From assembly GCF_014863605.1 (NCBI RefSeq), contig NZ_CP062252.1:5805501-5869500 (forward strand): a stretch of DNA of 64,000 nucleotides, written 5' to 3'. The stretch comes from Pseudomonas allokribbensis. Its GTDB lineage: Bacteria > Pseudomonadota > Gammaproteobacteria > Pseudomonadales > Pseudomonadaceae. Numbering within the stretch: the stretch's first letter is position 1; each line of letters starts with the position of its first letter. Positions 25,947-33,374 of this stretch are shown piece after piece. The translations under genes and the position numbers were made by a program. Under the pieces are notes generated by a model. That model was not told where the DNA came from and ran no database searches. It was given only the letters and a program-made list of their open reading frames with translations.

Positions 25947-26932
25947 GCCGTTCCGATGCTCCCGCCGCCACACATTCGAAGCCAGCGGCCACGTCACGCT
26001 GGAGTCGCTGGAAGCGTCCGCTGACATTGCTGTTTTTCCTCGCGCTGATCGTCCTGCTGACGATGTTCGCCAGCCGCATCGAATGGGCCGAGGTGCTGCA
26101 AACCCTCGCCGACTTCAAGGTGCGCACGCTGATCATCGCCTCCAGCCTGACGCTGTTGAGCTTTCTGGTATACGCCAGTTTCGACCTGATCGGCCGCACT
26201 TACATTCGCCAGGAGCTGACCTGGAAACAGATCCTGCCGGTGGGCATCATCAGTTACGCATTCAACCTCAATCTGAGCGCGTGGGTCGGCGGGATCGCCA
26301 TGCGTTATCGGCTGTACTCGCGACTCGGCGTGAGCAAAAGCAACATCGCCAAGATCCTCGGGCTGAGCCTGGCCACCAACTGGTTCGGCTACATGACCAT
26401 CGCCGGCGCGGTGTTCAGCAGCGGTCTGGTCAGCATGCCGCCGGGCTGGAAAGTCAGCAGCGATGCGTTGCAGGGCATCGGCGTTTTGCTGCTGTTGCTG
26501 AGTGCCGGTTACCTGGTCGCCTGCCAGTTTTCCCGGCGCCGCGAGTGGTCGATTCGCGGGGTGGAAATCAATCTGCCGTCGCTGCGCATGGCCGTCCTGC
26601 AGCTGTTGCTCGGCGCGCTCAACTTGTCATTGATGGCGGCGGTGATTTTCACCTTGCTGCCGGGCAAGCTCGACTATCCACTGGTGCTCGGGGTGCTGTT
26701 GATCAGCGCGATTGCCGGGGTCATCACTCACATTCCGGCCGGGCTCGGCGTACTCGAAGCGGTGTTCGTCGCGCTGCTGCAACACGAGGCGTCGCGCGGC
26801 AGTCTGGTCGCGGGGTTGCTGGCCTATCGGGCGATCTATTTTCTGCTGCCGCTGCTGATCACGGTGGTGATGTATCTGGTGGTGGAAGCCAAGGCCAAGG
26901 CACTGCGGATCGAGAAGAAACCCAAGCCCTGA
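25943..26932 (+). CDS. ybhN: YbhN-family inner-membrane protein (lysylphosphatidylglycerol synthase-type TM domain)
   Basis: A 329-residue protein with about eight membrane helices of the UPF0104/LPG_synthase_TM family, the same fold as the flippase half of MprF. Conserved features are YAFNLNLSAWVGGIAMRYRLYSRLG and the glycine-rich ITHIPAGLGVLEAVF near the C-terminus. It has no catalytic aminoacyl-transfer domain. Its coupling to clsB suggests lipid movement or localisation, which is an inference. It ends directly against the convergent hydrolase gene. Confidence 0.88.
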   Translation: MSRSDAPAATHSKPAATSRWSRWKRPLTLLFFLALIVLLTMFASRIEWAEVLQTLADFKVRTLIIASSLTLLSFLVYASFDLIGRTYIRQELTWKQILPVGIISYAFNLNLSAWVGGIAMRYRLYSRLGVSKSNIAKILGLSLATNWFGYMTIAGAVFSSGLVSMPPGWKVSSDALQGIGVLLLLLSAGYLVACQFSRRREWSIRGVEINLPSLRMAVLQLLLGALNLSLMAAVIFTLLPGKLDYPLVLGVLLISAIAGVITHIPAGLGVLEAVFVALLQHEASRGSLVAGLLAYRAIYFLLPLLITVVMYLVVEAKAKALRIEKKPKP

Positions 26933-27691
26933 TCAGCGCGACTGAATGATGCTCAACCGTTCGCCCACCACCATCTCGGTGATCCAGTCGACCAGGATCG
27001 AGGTGTACGCCTGCTGCGAGGTCGGGTCGCTCAGGGCATGGTCGGCACCGTCGATGATCCGATGGGTCAGCGAGTGGGTCTGCTGACACGCCGCGCGATA
27101 ACTCATGATCGTCGCGTGGGGCACGTAGTCATCGGTTTCCGATTGCACCAGCAGCACGTCCCCGGTGAATTGCGAGCAGGCATGCAGCGCCCGATTGCTG
27201 TCGGCGCGCACCAGCGTACCGCGATAATCGCGCAGGTCAGCCTTGTCCAGATCGCGCTTGGGCGTGTGCCATTGCTCGTCGCGATAAAGCGCCGGCACCC
27301 GCAGCGCCAGCCAGCGCACCGGGCGCAATGAGGTGAGGATCGAAGCGAGATAACCGCCGTAGCTGGTGCCGACCACCGCGATGGCCGAGGTGTCCAGCGC
27401 CGGGTGCGCGAGCAGCCGGTCGTAGGCCGCCAGCAAGTCGCGCAGGTTGTCTTCACGGGTCACCCGGCTCAGCGGAATACCGGTGCCGCCGGTATGCCCG
27501 CGCAGATCAAACGTCAGGCAAACGCAGCCCAGGCCGGCGATGCCTTTGGCCCGTTCCAGATCTCGCTCCTGACTACCGCCCCAGCCGTGCACGAACAACA
27601 CACCGGGGACTTTCGATTTGGGGCTGAGGAAGGTCCCGCTCATCTGCTCGTCATCAATGTCGATTTGAATGCTTTCGCTTCTAGCCGTCAT
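26933..27691 (-). CDS. Alpha/beta hydrolase
   Basis: A 252-residue serine hydrolase of the dienelactone hydrolase/prolyl-oligopeptidase-like group. It shows the oxyanion region FVHGWGGSQERDLERAKG, the nucleophile elbow GTSYGGYLA, an acid in SETDDYVP and the catalytic His in GADHALSDP. No signal peptide is seen, so it is cytoplasmic. It overlaps the upstream DUF3182 gene by 11 bases on the same strand, so the two are probably co-transcribed. The substrate is unknown. Confidence 0.85.
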   Translation of the reverse strand: MTARSESIQIDIDDEQMSGTFLSPKSKVPGVLFVHGWGGSQERDLERAKGIAGLGCVCLTFDLRGHTGGTGIPLSRVTREDNLRDLLAAYDRLLAHPALDTSAIAVVGTSYGGYLASILTSLRPVRWLALRVPALYRDEQWHTPKRDLDKADLRDYRGTLVRADSNRALHACSQFTGDVLLVQSETDDYVPHATIMSYRAACQQTHSLTHRIIDGADHALSDPTSQQAYTSILVDWITEMVVGERLSIIQSR

Positions 27692-28790
27692 AGGATTTGA
27701 CCGTCACGTATTTGAGGAGAAAGTCGCTGTTCTCGGCAGGGCCGCGATAGACCTCGATAGCATCCGCCGGCAGGGCCTGGTCGATGTAGGTTTCCACCGA
27801 CGACACGCGGATCGCGCACATCGACGGATCGTTGACGAAACTCTGCAACGCCGCCACCTCGGCACTGCTCGCGCCGCCCATGCGCCAGGATTGTTCGAGC
27901 ACGCCGCTGCGCTGCTGACCATCGCTGCCCAGGCCCTGGGCGATGTCGTAATTGCGCCGCGAAGCGTAGAACCGTGGATAGGCTTCATCCGCCGCGCGGT
28001 CGAACACCTGCGCCTGCTCGATGGCCAGCCGCACATCGTCCGGCAGGTCCAGTGTCAGCAGTTCCTCGTAACCGCCCTGCACCACCAGCAGGTTCGAGCC
28101 GCCGTACACGTCTTCGCCGTGGGCGTCTTCGGTCAAGTATTGATCACCACAGTAACTGAGCACCCGGTCGCCGATGAACGACTGGCCGACGCTGTGGGTA
28201 ACTACCTGGCTCAGGTCCTGCTCCAGCACCACGCCTTCGTTGAACTGTTTTGCAATGTCCGGGCGAGTGAGGATCTCGTCGAAAGCGTCGAGGCTCTTGA
28301 TCACTTCCTGTCCGCGGCCGGCGCACGCATGAATCGGTTTGAGACGGATCGGGCCGCTGTACAGCAGATGTTCGGCGGCGGGTCGTGCATCTTTCAGATC
28401 AAACACGCTGAGCCCGTCGAGCACGACATTGCGCGTGCGTTCGGAAAACAGCGGCGACCAGCCTTGCGGCGCGCGGGCCAGATGACTGCGCAAACCGTGG
28501 CTGATGGCTTTGGTGCAGATGAAATCGTGCTCGACGAAACCGCCCCACAGATCGTTCGGGCCTTTGATACCCAGTTCATGGGCCTTGGCAGCGCCGACGA
28601 TGGTTTGGGTCGGCAGCAGATACAGGTCGCGACCGCGGTGCTTTTGCGCGTCGTAGTTGTCGCCGAATGTCAGCCCGAGAATCTGCGCCAGCCAGCGGGC
28701 CAGCGCCTTGTTGGTCTGCACTTCGTGTTGAGGTGCGTCGGGGCGTACGGAATGGGCGACCACTATTTTGTTGCGAGGTGTCGGGGTCAT
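27681..28790 (-). CDS. DUF3182 family protein, possible ATP-grasp-like enzyme
   Basis: A 369-residue soluble protein. The family has no assigned function that I know. The stretch IRLKPIHACAGRGQEVIKSLDAFDEIL resembles the nucleotide-binding Lys and glycine-rich loop of ATP-grasp enzymes, and VVLEQDLSQ followed by DVYGGSNLLVV resembles the later ATP/metal-binding strands. These similarities were judged by eye and are suggestive only. The start at 28790 is the only reasonable ATG. The gene overlaps the alpha/beta hydrolase, which may act on its product. Confidence 0.75.
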   Translation of the reverse strand: MTPTPRNKIVVAHSVRPDAPQHEVQTNKALARWLAQILGLTFGDNYDAQKHRGRDLYLLPTQTIVGAAKAHELGIKGPNDLWGGFVEHDFICTKAISHGLRSHLARAPQGWSPLFSERTRNVVLDGLSVFDLKDARPAAEHLLYSGPIRLKPIHACAGRGQEVIKSLDAFDEILTRPDIAKQFNEGVVLEQDLSQVVTHSVGQSFIGDRVLSYCGDQYLTEDAHGEDVYGGSNLLVVQGGYEELLTLDLPDDVRLAIEQAQVFDRAADEAYPRFYASRRNYDIAQGLGSDGQQRSGVLEQSWRMGGASSAEVAALQSFVNDPSMCAIRVSSVETYIDQALPADAIEVYRGPAENSDFLLKYVTVKSYDG

Positions 28791-28968
28791 GCGTCCCCCT
28801 TCCTGCGGCTCGGTGAATGTAGGTCAGAGGGTGCAGAGATCAGGCCAAACGGCTGCTGCGCGAAACCCCACGCAAATCAGTGAATTAGCCTTTTCGTACT
28901 GGCACCCCGCCCGTTTCAATCTGCACGACCGGCGCCATGGCTCCGGCATTTTGCACGACCGTCAGACG

Positions 28969-29964
28969 CTATCTCGCCAGCGCCGTCGGCGGTGTCACGC
29001 CAAACCGCGCCCGATAATCGCTCGGCGCCAGCCCGGTGATTTTCTTGAAGATGGCGCGAAATGCACCCGGATCCTGATATCCCACCGTCCACGCGATATG
29101 GTCGATGGTGCCGTTGGTGAACTCGAGCATTTCCCGTGCCTTGCCGACCCGCAGGTGCTGACAGTACTCGGTGGGTTTCAGGCCGGTCGCGGCACGGAAA
29201 CGACGCAGGAATGTGCGCTCCTCCAGCCCCGAGCGCTCAGCCATCGAGGCCAGCGAAACGTCAGTCGCACCGGTGCTTTGCAGCCAGTGCTGGACCTTGA
29301 GAATCGATGCATCGCCATGGCTGAGGATCGGCGCGAAATTGCTGCCGCAGGCACTGGCGCTGTCGCTGTGTTCCATCACCAGGAACCGCGCTGTGGCGCT
29401 GGCGATGCTCGGCCCCAGCAAACGATCGACCAGCCGCAACCCCAGCTCTGACCAGGCCATCAGCCCGGCGGTGGTGATCAGGTCGCCGTCATCGACAATC
29501 GGTGTGTCGGCCTTGAGCTTGATGTCTGGATAACGCTCGGCAAACGCCTTGGCCGAGGTCCAGTGAGTGGTGGCGCTGCGACCGTTGAGCAGGCCGCTTT
29601 CGGCCAGCAGCCACGAGCCCACGCAGACGCCGCCCAGCGTCGCGCCACGGGCATGCTGATCGCGCAGCCATTGCAGCAATCCCGGCGATGTCTGCTCTGC
29701 ACTGAACCCGGCGATCGAAGGTGGGATCAGCACCGCCAGCAAGCCTGTTTCGGCTGCAGGATGACTGTCGTAAACCCTGACCGGAGCCTGTTCGTTTTCG
29801 ACCTGCCAGTGACTCACCCGCAGCCTTGGCAATTGCGCGGCCTGATGCTCGACCGCGATCCGGTCGGCCACGCCGAACAGGTCGGTCAAACCATGCACCG
29901 CCGCCAGTTGCGCACCGGGATAAATCAGCACGCCCAATTCGGCAACGGCCCTTTCAACACCCAT
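28969..29964 (-). CDS. GlxA-family transcriptional regulator (DJ-1/PfpI domain plus AraC HTH)
   Basis: A 331-residue regulator. The N-terminal half (about 8-180) is a DJ-1/PfpI-like domain with the elbow GGVCVGSWLLAESGLL and ATTHW. The C-terminal half (about 220-325) carries two AraC-type helix-turn-helices, ending in the conserved IAWTVGYQDPGAFRAIFKKITGLAPSDYRARF. Such proteins regulate amine, glycine-betaine or related catabolism. Start 29964 gives MGVERAVAELGVLIYPGA; the longer frame to 30081 runs through the promoter region. It is divergent from the cysteine hydrolase gene, its probable target. Confidence 0.9.
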   Translation of the reverse strand: MGVERAVAELGVLIYPGAQLAAVHGLTDLFGVADRIAVEHQAAQLPRLRVSHWQVENEQAPVRVYDSHPAAETGLLAVLIPPSIAGFSAEQTSPGLLQWLRDQHARGATLGGVCVGSWLLAESGLLNGRSATTHWTSAKAFAERYPDIKLKADTPIVDDGDLITTAGLMAWSELGLRLVDRLLGPSIASATARFLVMEHSDSASACGSNFAPILSHGDASILKVQHWLQSTGATDVSLASMAERSGLEERTFLRRFRAATGLKPTEYCQHLRVGKAREMLEFTNGTIDHIAWTVGYQDPGAFRAIFKKITGLAPSDYRARFGVTPPTALAR

Positions 29965-30000
29965 TGTCAGTTTTCCCCTGTCTATTGTCGGTGCGGCCAA

Positions 30001-30058
30001 TCCTCGAAGACGTAGCTGGCGCCGATACTGATTCCACACCCAACAAACACTTCGAGGA
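30001..30058 (+). promoter_or_regulatory. Long-range inverted repeat covering the ribosome-binding site of the cysteine hydrolase
   Basis: TCCTCGAAG (30001-30009) and CTTCGAGGA (30050-30058) are perfect 9-bp inverted repeats. The second includes GAGGA, the ribosome-binding site seven bases before the ATG at 30066. The pair could be a hairpin hiding the site or two half-sites for the divergent regulator. Confidence 0.45.
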
Positions 30059-30065
30059 CACACCC

Positions 30066-30620
30066 ATGGCCAGGCAAGCACTCATCGTAGTCGATATCCA
30101 GAACGACTACTTCCCCCAAGGCAAGTGGCCGCTGGCTGGCGTCGACGCTGCCGCCGACAACGCTGCCCGACTGATCGCAGCGTTCCGTGAAGCGGGTGAG
30201 CCGGTGATCCATATCCGTCACGAATTCACCTCGGCGGATGCGCCGTTCTTCACCCCGGGCTCCGAGGGCGCCAAGCTGCACCCCAAGGTGCTCAACCGCG
30301 CCGACGAACCGGTGGTGCTCAAGCACTTCGTCAACTCGTTCCGCGAAACCGAACTGCAATCGATCCTTGATGAGCAAGACATCAAGGAACTGGTGGTGGT
30401 CGGCAGCATGAGCCATATGTGCATCGATGGCGTCACCCGTGCGGCGGCGGATCTGGGTTACACCGTCACGGTGATTCACGATGCCTGCGCCACCCGCGAT
30501 CTGGAATTCAATGGCCTGACCGTGCCGGCGGCCTATGTACACGCAGCATTCATGTCATCGTTGGGTTTTGCCTACGCCAGCGTGGTCTCCGCAGACGAAT
30601 TCCTCGCCACCAGCCGTTAA
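30066..30620 (+). CDS. Isochorismatase-like cysteine hydrolase
   Basis: A 184-residue hydrolase with the full catalytic triad: Asp10 in VVDIQNDYF, Lys86 in VVLKHFVNSF and Cys119 in GSMSHMCIDGVTRAA. The family hydrolyses amides and related bonds (nicotinamide, carbamoylsarcosine, isochorismate). Lack of an isochorismate-binding partner gene makes an amidase more likely. It is transcribed away from the GlxA-type regulator, a common arrangement in Pseudomonas, and ends 31 bases before a strong terminator. Confidence 0.9.
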   Translation: MARQALIVVDIQNDYFPQGKWPLAGVDAAADNAARLIAAFREAGEPVIHIRHEFTSADAPFFTPGSEGAKLHPKVLNRADEPVVLKHFVNSFRETELQSILDEQDIKELVVVGSMSHMCIDGVTRAAADLGYTVTVIHDACATRDLEFNGLTVPAAYVHAAFMSSLGFAYASVVSADEFLATSR

Positions 30621-30651
30621 TTCTCGTGCGCGAACCTTCGCAATAGACACA

Positions 30652-30677
30652 GGCCCGCCATGTTGCGGGCCTTTTTT
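30652..30677 (+). terminator. Terminator of the cysteine hydrolase gene
   Basis: GGCCCGC, a six-base loop, GCGGGCC and six T residues form a classical intrinsic terminator on the plus strand. Confidence 0.92.
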
Positions 30678-30693
30678 CGCGCACTGAAAAAAT

Positions 30694-30705
30694 CTCACGC
30701 GTGAG
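30694..30705. promoter_or_regulatory. Palindromic operator 1 of the yjf operon
   Basis: The perfect 12-bp palindrome CTCACGCGTGAG lies three bases upstream of a -35 box. Read on the minus strand it is flanked GG...aTT, nearly the same flanks as operator 2 on the plus strand, so the two are extended copies in opposite orientation, 46 bases centre to centre. Confidence 0.75.
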
Positions 30706-30708
30706 CCA

Positions 30709-30737
30709 TTGATGGCACTTTGAATTGGTTGTAGTGT
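30709..30737 (+). promoter_or_regulatory. Sigma70-type promoter of the yjf operon
   Basis: TTGATG (30709-30714), a 17-base spacer and TAGTGT (30732-30737) lie exactly between the two CTCACGCGTGAG palindromes. The predicted start, about 30744, falls inside operator 2. The -10 is weak (three of six, key positions kept). Confidence 0.55.
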
Positions 30738-30739
30738 GG

Positions 30740-30751
30740 CTCACGCGTGAG
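30740..30751. promoter_or_regulatory. Palindromic operator 2 of the yjf operon
   Basis: The second perfect copy of CTCACGCGTGAG covers the predicted transcription start and ends 23 bases before the yjfI ATG. A protein bound here would block initiation. Confidence 0.75.
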
Positions 30752-30774
30752 TTATTCATAACAGAGTCATCGCC

Positions 30775-31443
30775 ATGAAAAGCAACTCCCCAGCAACAAA
30801 ATCGGAGAGCCCGAAGGGAGTACGCTCGACAACGTCCGCGAAAAAACCATCGAGTTTCTATATGAAGCAGATGCGTGCGGGCCTGGCGGCCGCCGGTTAT
30901 GTGAAACACGAAACTTGGGTGCTTCCGGAGAACCGAAGCTTGCTCAAGCAAATGGAGCAACAGCTACGCCAACCGATTCTGGCTGGCTCTTTCATGTCGG
31001 AGAATTACATGAGCGCAGGCAACAACTGGAACATCGATAGCCTCTACAACGCTTTCAAGGCACTGGACGAAGTGGCTTCGCAAGAAATCACCCTGTCCCT
31101 GATCCAGAGCTCCGAACCCAGCCTCAAGCTGGAAATGAACGAATTCGGCGGCCTGCCGATTCACATCGCCATCGCGGGTCAGCAGATCATCGTCGACACC
31201 GTGCTGGTGGACATCGATTCGATCACCGACGTGCGTACCTTCAACGATGCGGTCCTGCGCAGCCGGGAAATGTTCCCGCTGTCGTCGATCGGCATCGAGA
31301 CCATGCCCAACGGCCAGACTGTCTACAACATGTTCGGCGCGCTGAGTGCAGATTCGAGCCTGACCAACGTGGTCACCGAGGTGAAAACCCTGGTCGATAA
31401 CGTGCAGCGCGCCAGCGAAGCCTTCGAACATTTCTTCAAGTAA
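30775..31443 (+). CDS. yjfI: YjfI-family (DUF2170) protein with N-terminal RHH-like extension
   Basis: A 222-residue protein. Its C-terminal part (about 85-222; ITLSLIQSSEPSLKLEMNEFGGLPIHIAI) is the YjfI/DUF2170 domain. The N-terminal 80 residues are basic and contain YMKQMRAGLAAAGYVKHETW and VLPENRSLLKQMEQQLR (about 29-65). This looks like the strand-plus-helix of ribbon-helix-helix antitoxins of the MazE/DUF3018 type. The E. coli protein is, from memory, about 130 residues and lacks it. It is first of six genes and is preceded by two perfect palindromes, so it may repress its own operon; that is inference. The start is clear, with an ATG at 30775. Confidence 0.82.
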   Translation: MKSNSPATKSESPKGVRSTTSAKKPSSFYMKQMRAGLAAAGYVKHETWVLPENRSLLKQMEQQLRQPILAGSFMSENYMSAGNNWNIDSLYNAFKALDEVASQEITLSLIQSSEPSLKLEMNEFGGLPIHIAIAGQQIIVDTVLVDIDSITDVRTFNDAVLRSREMFPLSSIGIETMPNGQTVYNMFGALSADSSLTNVVTEVKTLVDNVQRASEAFEHFFK

Positions 31444-31460
31444 TCAACAGGGAAAGTCCA

Positions 31461-32159
31461 ATGACTCAGTCCATCTGGAACAAGTTGTTCACCGCGCTGC
31501 GCGGCGGCGCCAATGAAGTCGGCGAAGCGATCGTCGATCAACAGGCCCTGCGCATCCTCGATCAGGAAATCCGTGACGCCGACAGCGCCCTGTCCAACGC
31601 CCGTCGCGAACTGGTCACCATCATGGCCAAGCACAAGCTGTCCGCCGATCGCGTGAGCGAGTACGACGCCAAGATCAAGGATCTGGAAGCCAAGGCAGTC
31701 TCCGCCCTGAACGCCGGCCGTGAAGACCTGGCGATGGAAGTGGCCGAAGCGATTTCGACCCTGACCAACGACCTGACCACCGAGAAGGCCCAGAGCGACG
31801 AGTTCGGTACCTACGCCGACAACATGCGCAAGGACATCAACAAGGCCGAAGCGCGGATCAAGAGCCTGCGTCAGCAAGTGGACATGGCCAAGGCCCGTGA
31901 AAGCGTGCAGAAAGCGCAGGTCAGCGCCTCCATCGCCAGCGGCGGCGCCAACGGCAAGCTGGAAACCGCAGTCGGCACCCTGAACCGTCTGCAGGAGAAG
32001 CAAAAGCAACGCGCCGCCGAGCTGAACGCTCAGGACGAACTGGCCGATGCCACGACCGGCAACGACCTGGAGCGCAAACTGCGCGACGCCGGCATCACGC
32101 CGAACGAGGGCAGCGCCAACGCGATCCTCGAGCGACTGAAGCAGAAGTCGGCCCAGTAA
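31461..32159 (+). CDS. yjfJ: PspA/IM30-family protein (YjfJ-like)
   Basis: A 232-residue, almost wholly helical coiled-coil protein of the PspA/Vipp1/IM30 (bacterial ESCRT-III-like) family. The N-terminus SIWNKLFTALRGGANEVGEAIVDQQALRILDQEIRDAD carries the amphipathic membrane-binding helix and first hairpin. The coiled coil runs to about residue 190 and a variable C-terminus follows. PspA proteins assemble on stressed membranes. There are no pspB, pspC or pspF genes nearby, so this is the second, yjf-type PspA. It follows yjfI by 17 bases and is followed by a terminator. Confidence 0.92.
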   Translation: MTQSIWNKLFTALRGGANEVGEAIVDQQALRILDQEIRDADSALSNARRELVTIMAKHKLSADRVSEYDAKIKDLEAKAVSALNAGREDLAMEVAEAISTLTNDLTTEKAQSDEFGTYADNMRKDINKAEARIKSLRQQVDMAKARESVQKAQVSASIASGGANGKLETAVGTLNRLQEKQKQRAAELNAQDELADATTGNDLERKLRDAGITPNEGSANAILERLKQKSAQ

Positions 32160-32173
32160 GGGCAGCCAGAGAA

Positions 32174-32201
32174 AAGAAGGGCACCGGGTGCCCTTCTTTT
32201 T
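32174..32201 (+). terminator. Intra-operon terminator between yjfJ and yjfK
   Basis: AAGAAGGGCAC, a three-base loop and GTGCCCTTCTT with a T run form an 11-bp stem 14 bases after yjfJ. It would reduce expression of yjfKLMC relative to yjfIJ, or separate two transcription units. Confidence 0.88.
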
Positions 32202-32282
32202 CGCCTGCTCGTTTGTCACGAGGCCGGTACACTAGCGGCGTTTTGCCAACGAACACCTCCACCCGCTTCAAGGAATGTACCC

Positions 32283-32918
32283 ATGGGATGGTTAAAGAAC
32301 TTGCTGGGGACCCCGGCTCCAACACCTGAAGCTGTCGGCGGCCCGCTTGGCCTGGCGCAGGGCAAGGGGATCCGGTTCGATACGACGCTCGGCCTGCTGC
32401 TCGATGGCAGCACCTCGGTACGGGTTCCCGATGCCCAGGCCATCTGGAGCGCCGGCTGGATCGACCTCGGCCAGTCGAACAAGCTGCATCGCTATTACCT
32501 GAACAACGAAGATTTCTGGCTGCAGGTGCATGTCACCGGCGACGATCAGATCGAATCGGTGACGCTGTTCAATTACGTCAGCTATGTCACGGTCAACAGT
32601 GACGCCGAGCTGCAGCGCCTGGCGGGCCCGAACAGCCTGATCGGCCTACCGGCCTACACCCATGACGGCGTGTCCTTCACCCGTGAATGGGGCACCGAAC
32701 GCGGCCAGACCGAACTGGTCCCGCTCACCGAACAAGTGATCAATCCCGACGAGTCCTACACCATCGAACACCATTCGATGCTGTACGCCCGGGAAACCGG
32801 CCTGACCGACCGTCGAGAGCTGCTGCTGTTCTCCGTCGAACAGGACGAAGAAGGCACCGTCAGCCTGAGCACATCGCTGGGCATCTCGCTGTACACCACC
32901 GATCTGAGCACCATTTAA
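32283..32918 (+). CDS. yjfK: YjfK-family (DUF2491) protein
   Basis: A 211-residue soluble protein of the DUF2491 family, with FWLQVHVTGDDQIESVTLFNYVSYVTV and a C-terminal YTTDLSTI. It is beta-rich and has no signal peptide, membrane helix or known catalytic motif. The start at 32283 follows the yjfJ terminator by about 80 bases, where a TACACT -10-like element exists without a good -35. In all genomes I recall, the family is found only beside PspA-like and DUF350 genes, implying a shared process. Confidence 0.85.
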   Translation: MGWLKNLLGTPAPTPEAVGGPLGLAQGKGIRFDTTLGLLLDGSTSVRVPDAQAIWSAGWIDLGQSNKLHRYYLNNEDFWLQVHVTGDDQIESVTLFNYVSYVTVNSDAELQRLAGPNSLIGLPAYTHDGVSFTREWGTERGQTELVPLTEQVINPDESYTIEHHSMLYARETGLTDRRELLLFSVEQDEEGTVSLSTSLGISLYTTDLSTI

Positions 32919-32931
32919 AAGGAAGTTCCCC

Positions 32932-33357
32932 ATGCTGGAAGTGCTGTCCGTTTCCCTGAACAAGGCCGCGCTGGTCGGTTTCGCCGCCTACCTGATCGGC
33001 GCCGTGCTGCTGTTCATGCTGTTTCAGTTCGTCTACACCCGCATCACGCCGCACAAGGAATTCGAACTGATTCGCGGCGGCAACAACGCTGCCGCCATCG
33101 CCCTGTCGGGTGCGATCATCGGTTTCGCGATTCCGGCGAGCAACATCATCGCCCACTCGATCAACGTCCTCGATTTCGTGCTCTGGGCGGTGATCGCCGC
33201 CGCGGTGCAATTGCTGGCATTCCTGGCGACCGGCCTGGTGCTCAAAGGCACGTCCCAGCGCATCGCCAACGGTGAAGTCGCCGCCGGCATCTACGTCGCG
33301 GCGGTGGCGATCAGCGTCGGCATGCTCAACGCCGCGTGCATGACACCGTCCTACTGA
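32932..33357 (+). CDS. yjfL: YjfL-family (DUF350) inner-membrane protein
   Basis: A 141-residue membrane protein with four helices, about 15-36, 54-76, 82-104 and 117-137, arranged as the two repeats of DUF350. Conserved small-residue motifs are GNNAAAIALSGAIIGFAIP and NGEVAAGIYVAAVAISVGMLNAACM. It follows yjfK by 13 bases with a good AAGGAAG site. The family has no proven function; its constant partner genes (PspA-like, ATP-grasp ligase) suggest a membrane platform for a ligated product. Confidence 0.88.
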   Translation: MLEVLSVSLNKAALVGFAAYLIGAVLLFMLFQFVYTRITPHKEFELIRGGNNAAAIALSGAIIGFAIPASNIIAHSINVLDFVLWAVIAAAVQLLAFLATGLVLKGTSQRIANGEVAAGIYVAAVAISVGMLNAACMTPSY

Positions 33358-33374
33358 TCGGCAGGAAGCCTGAG

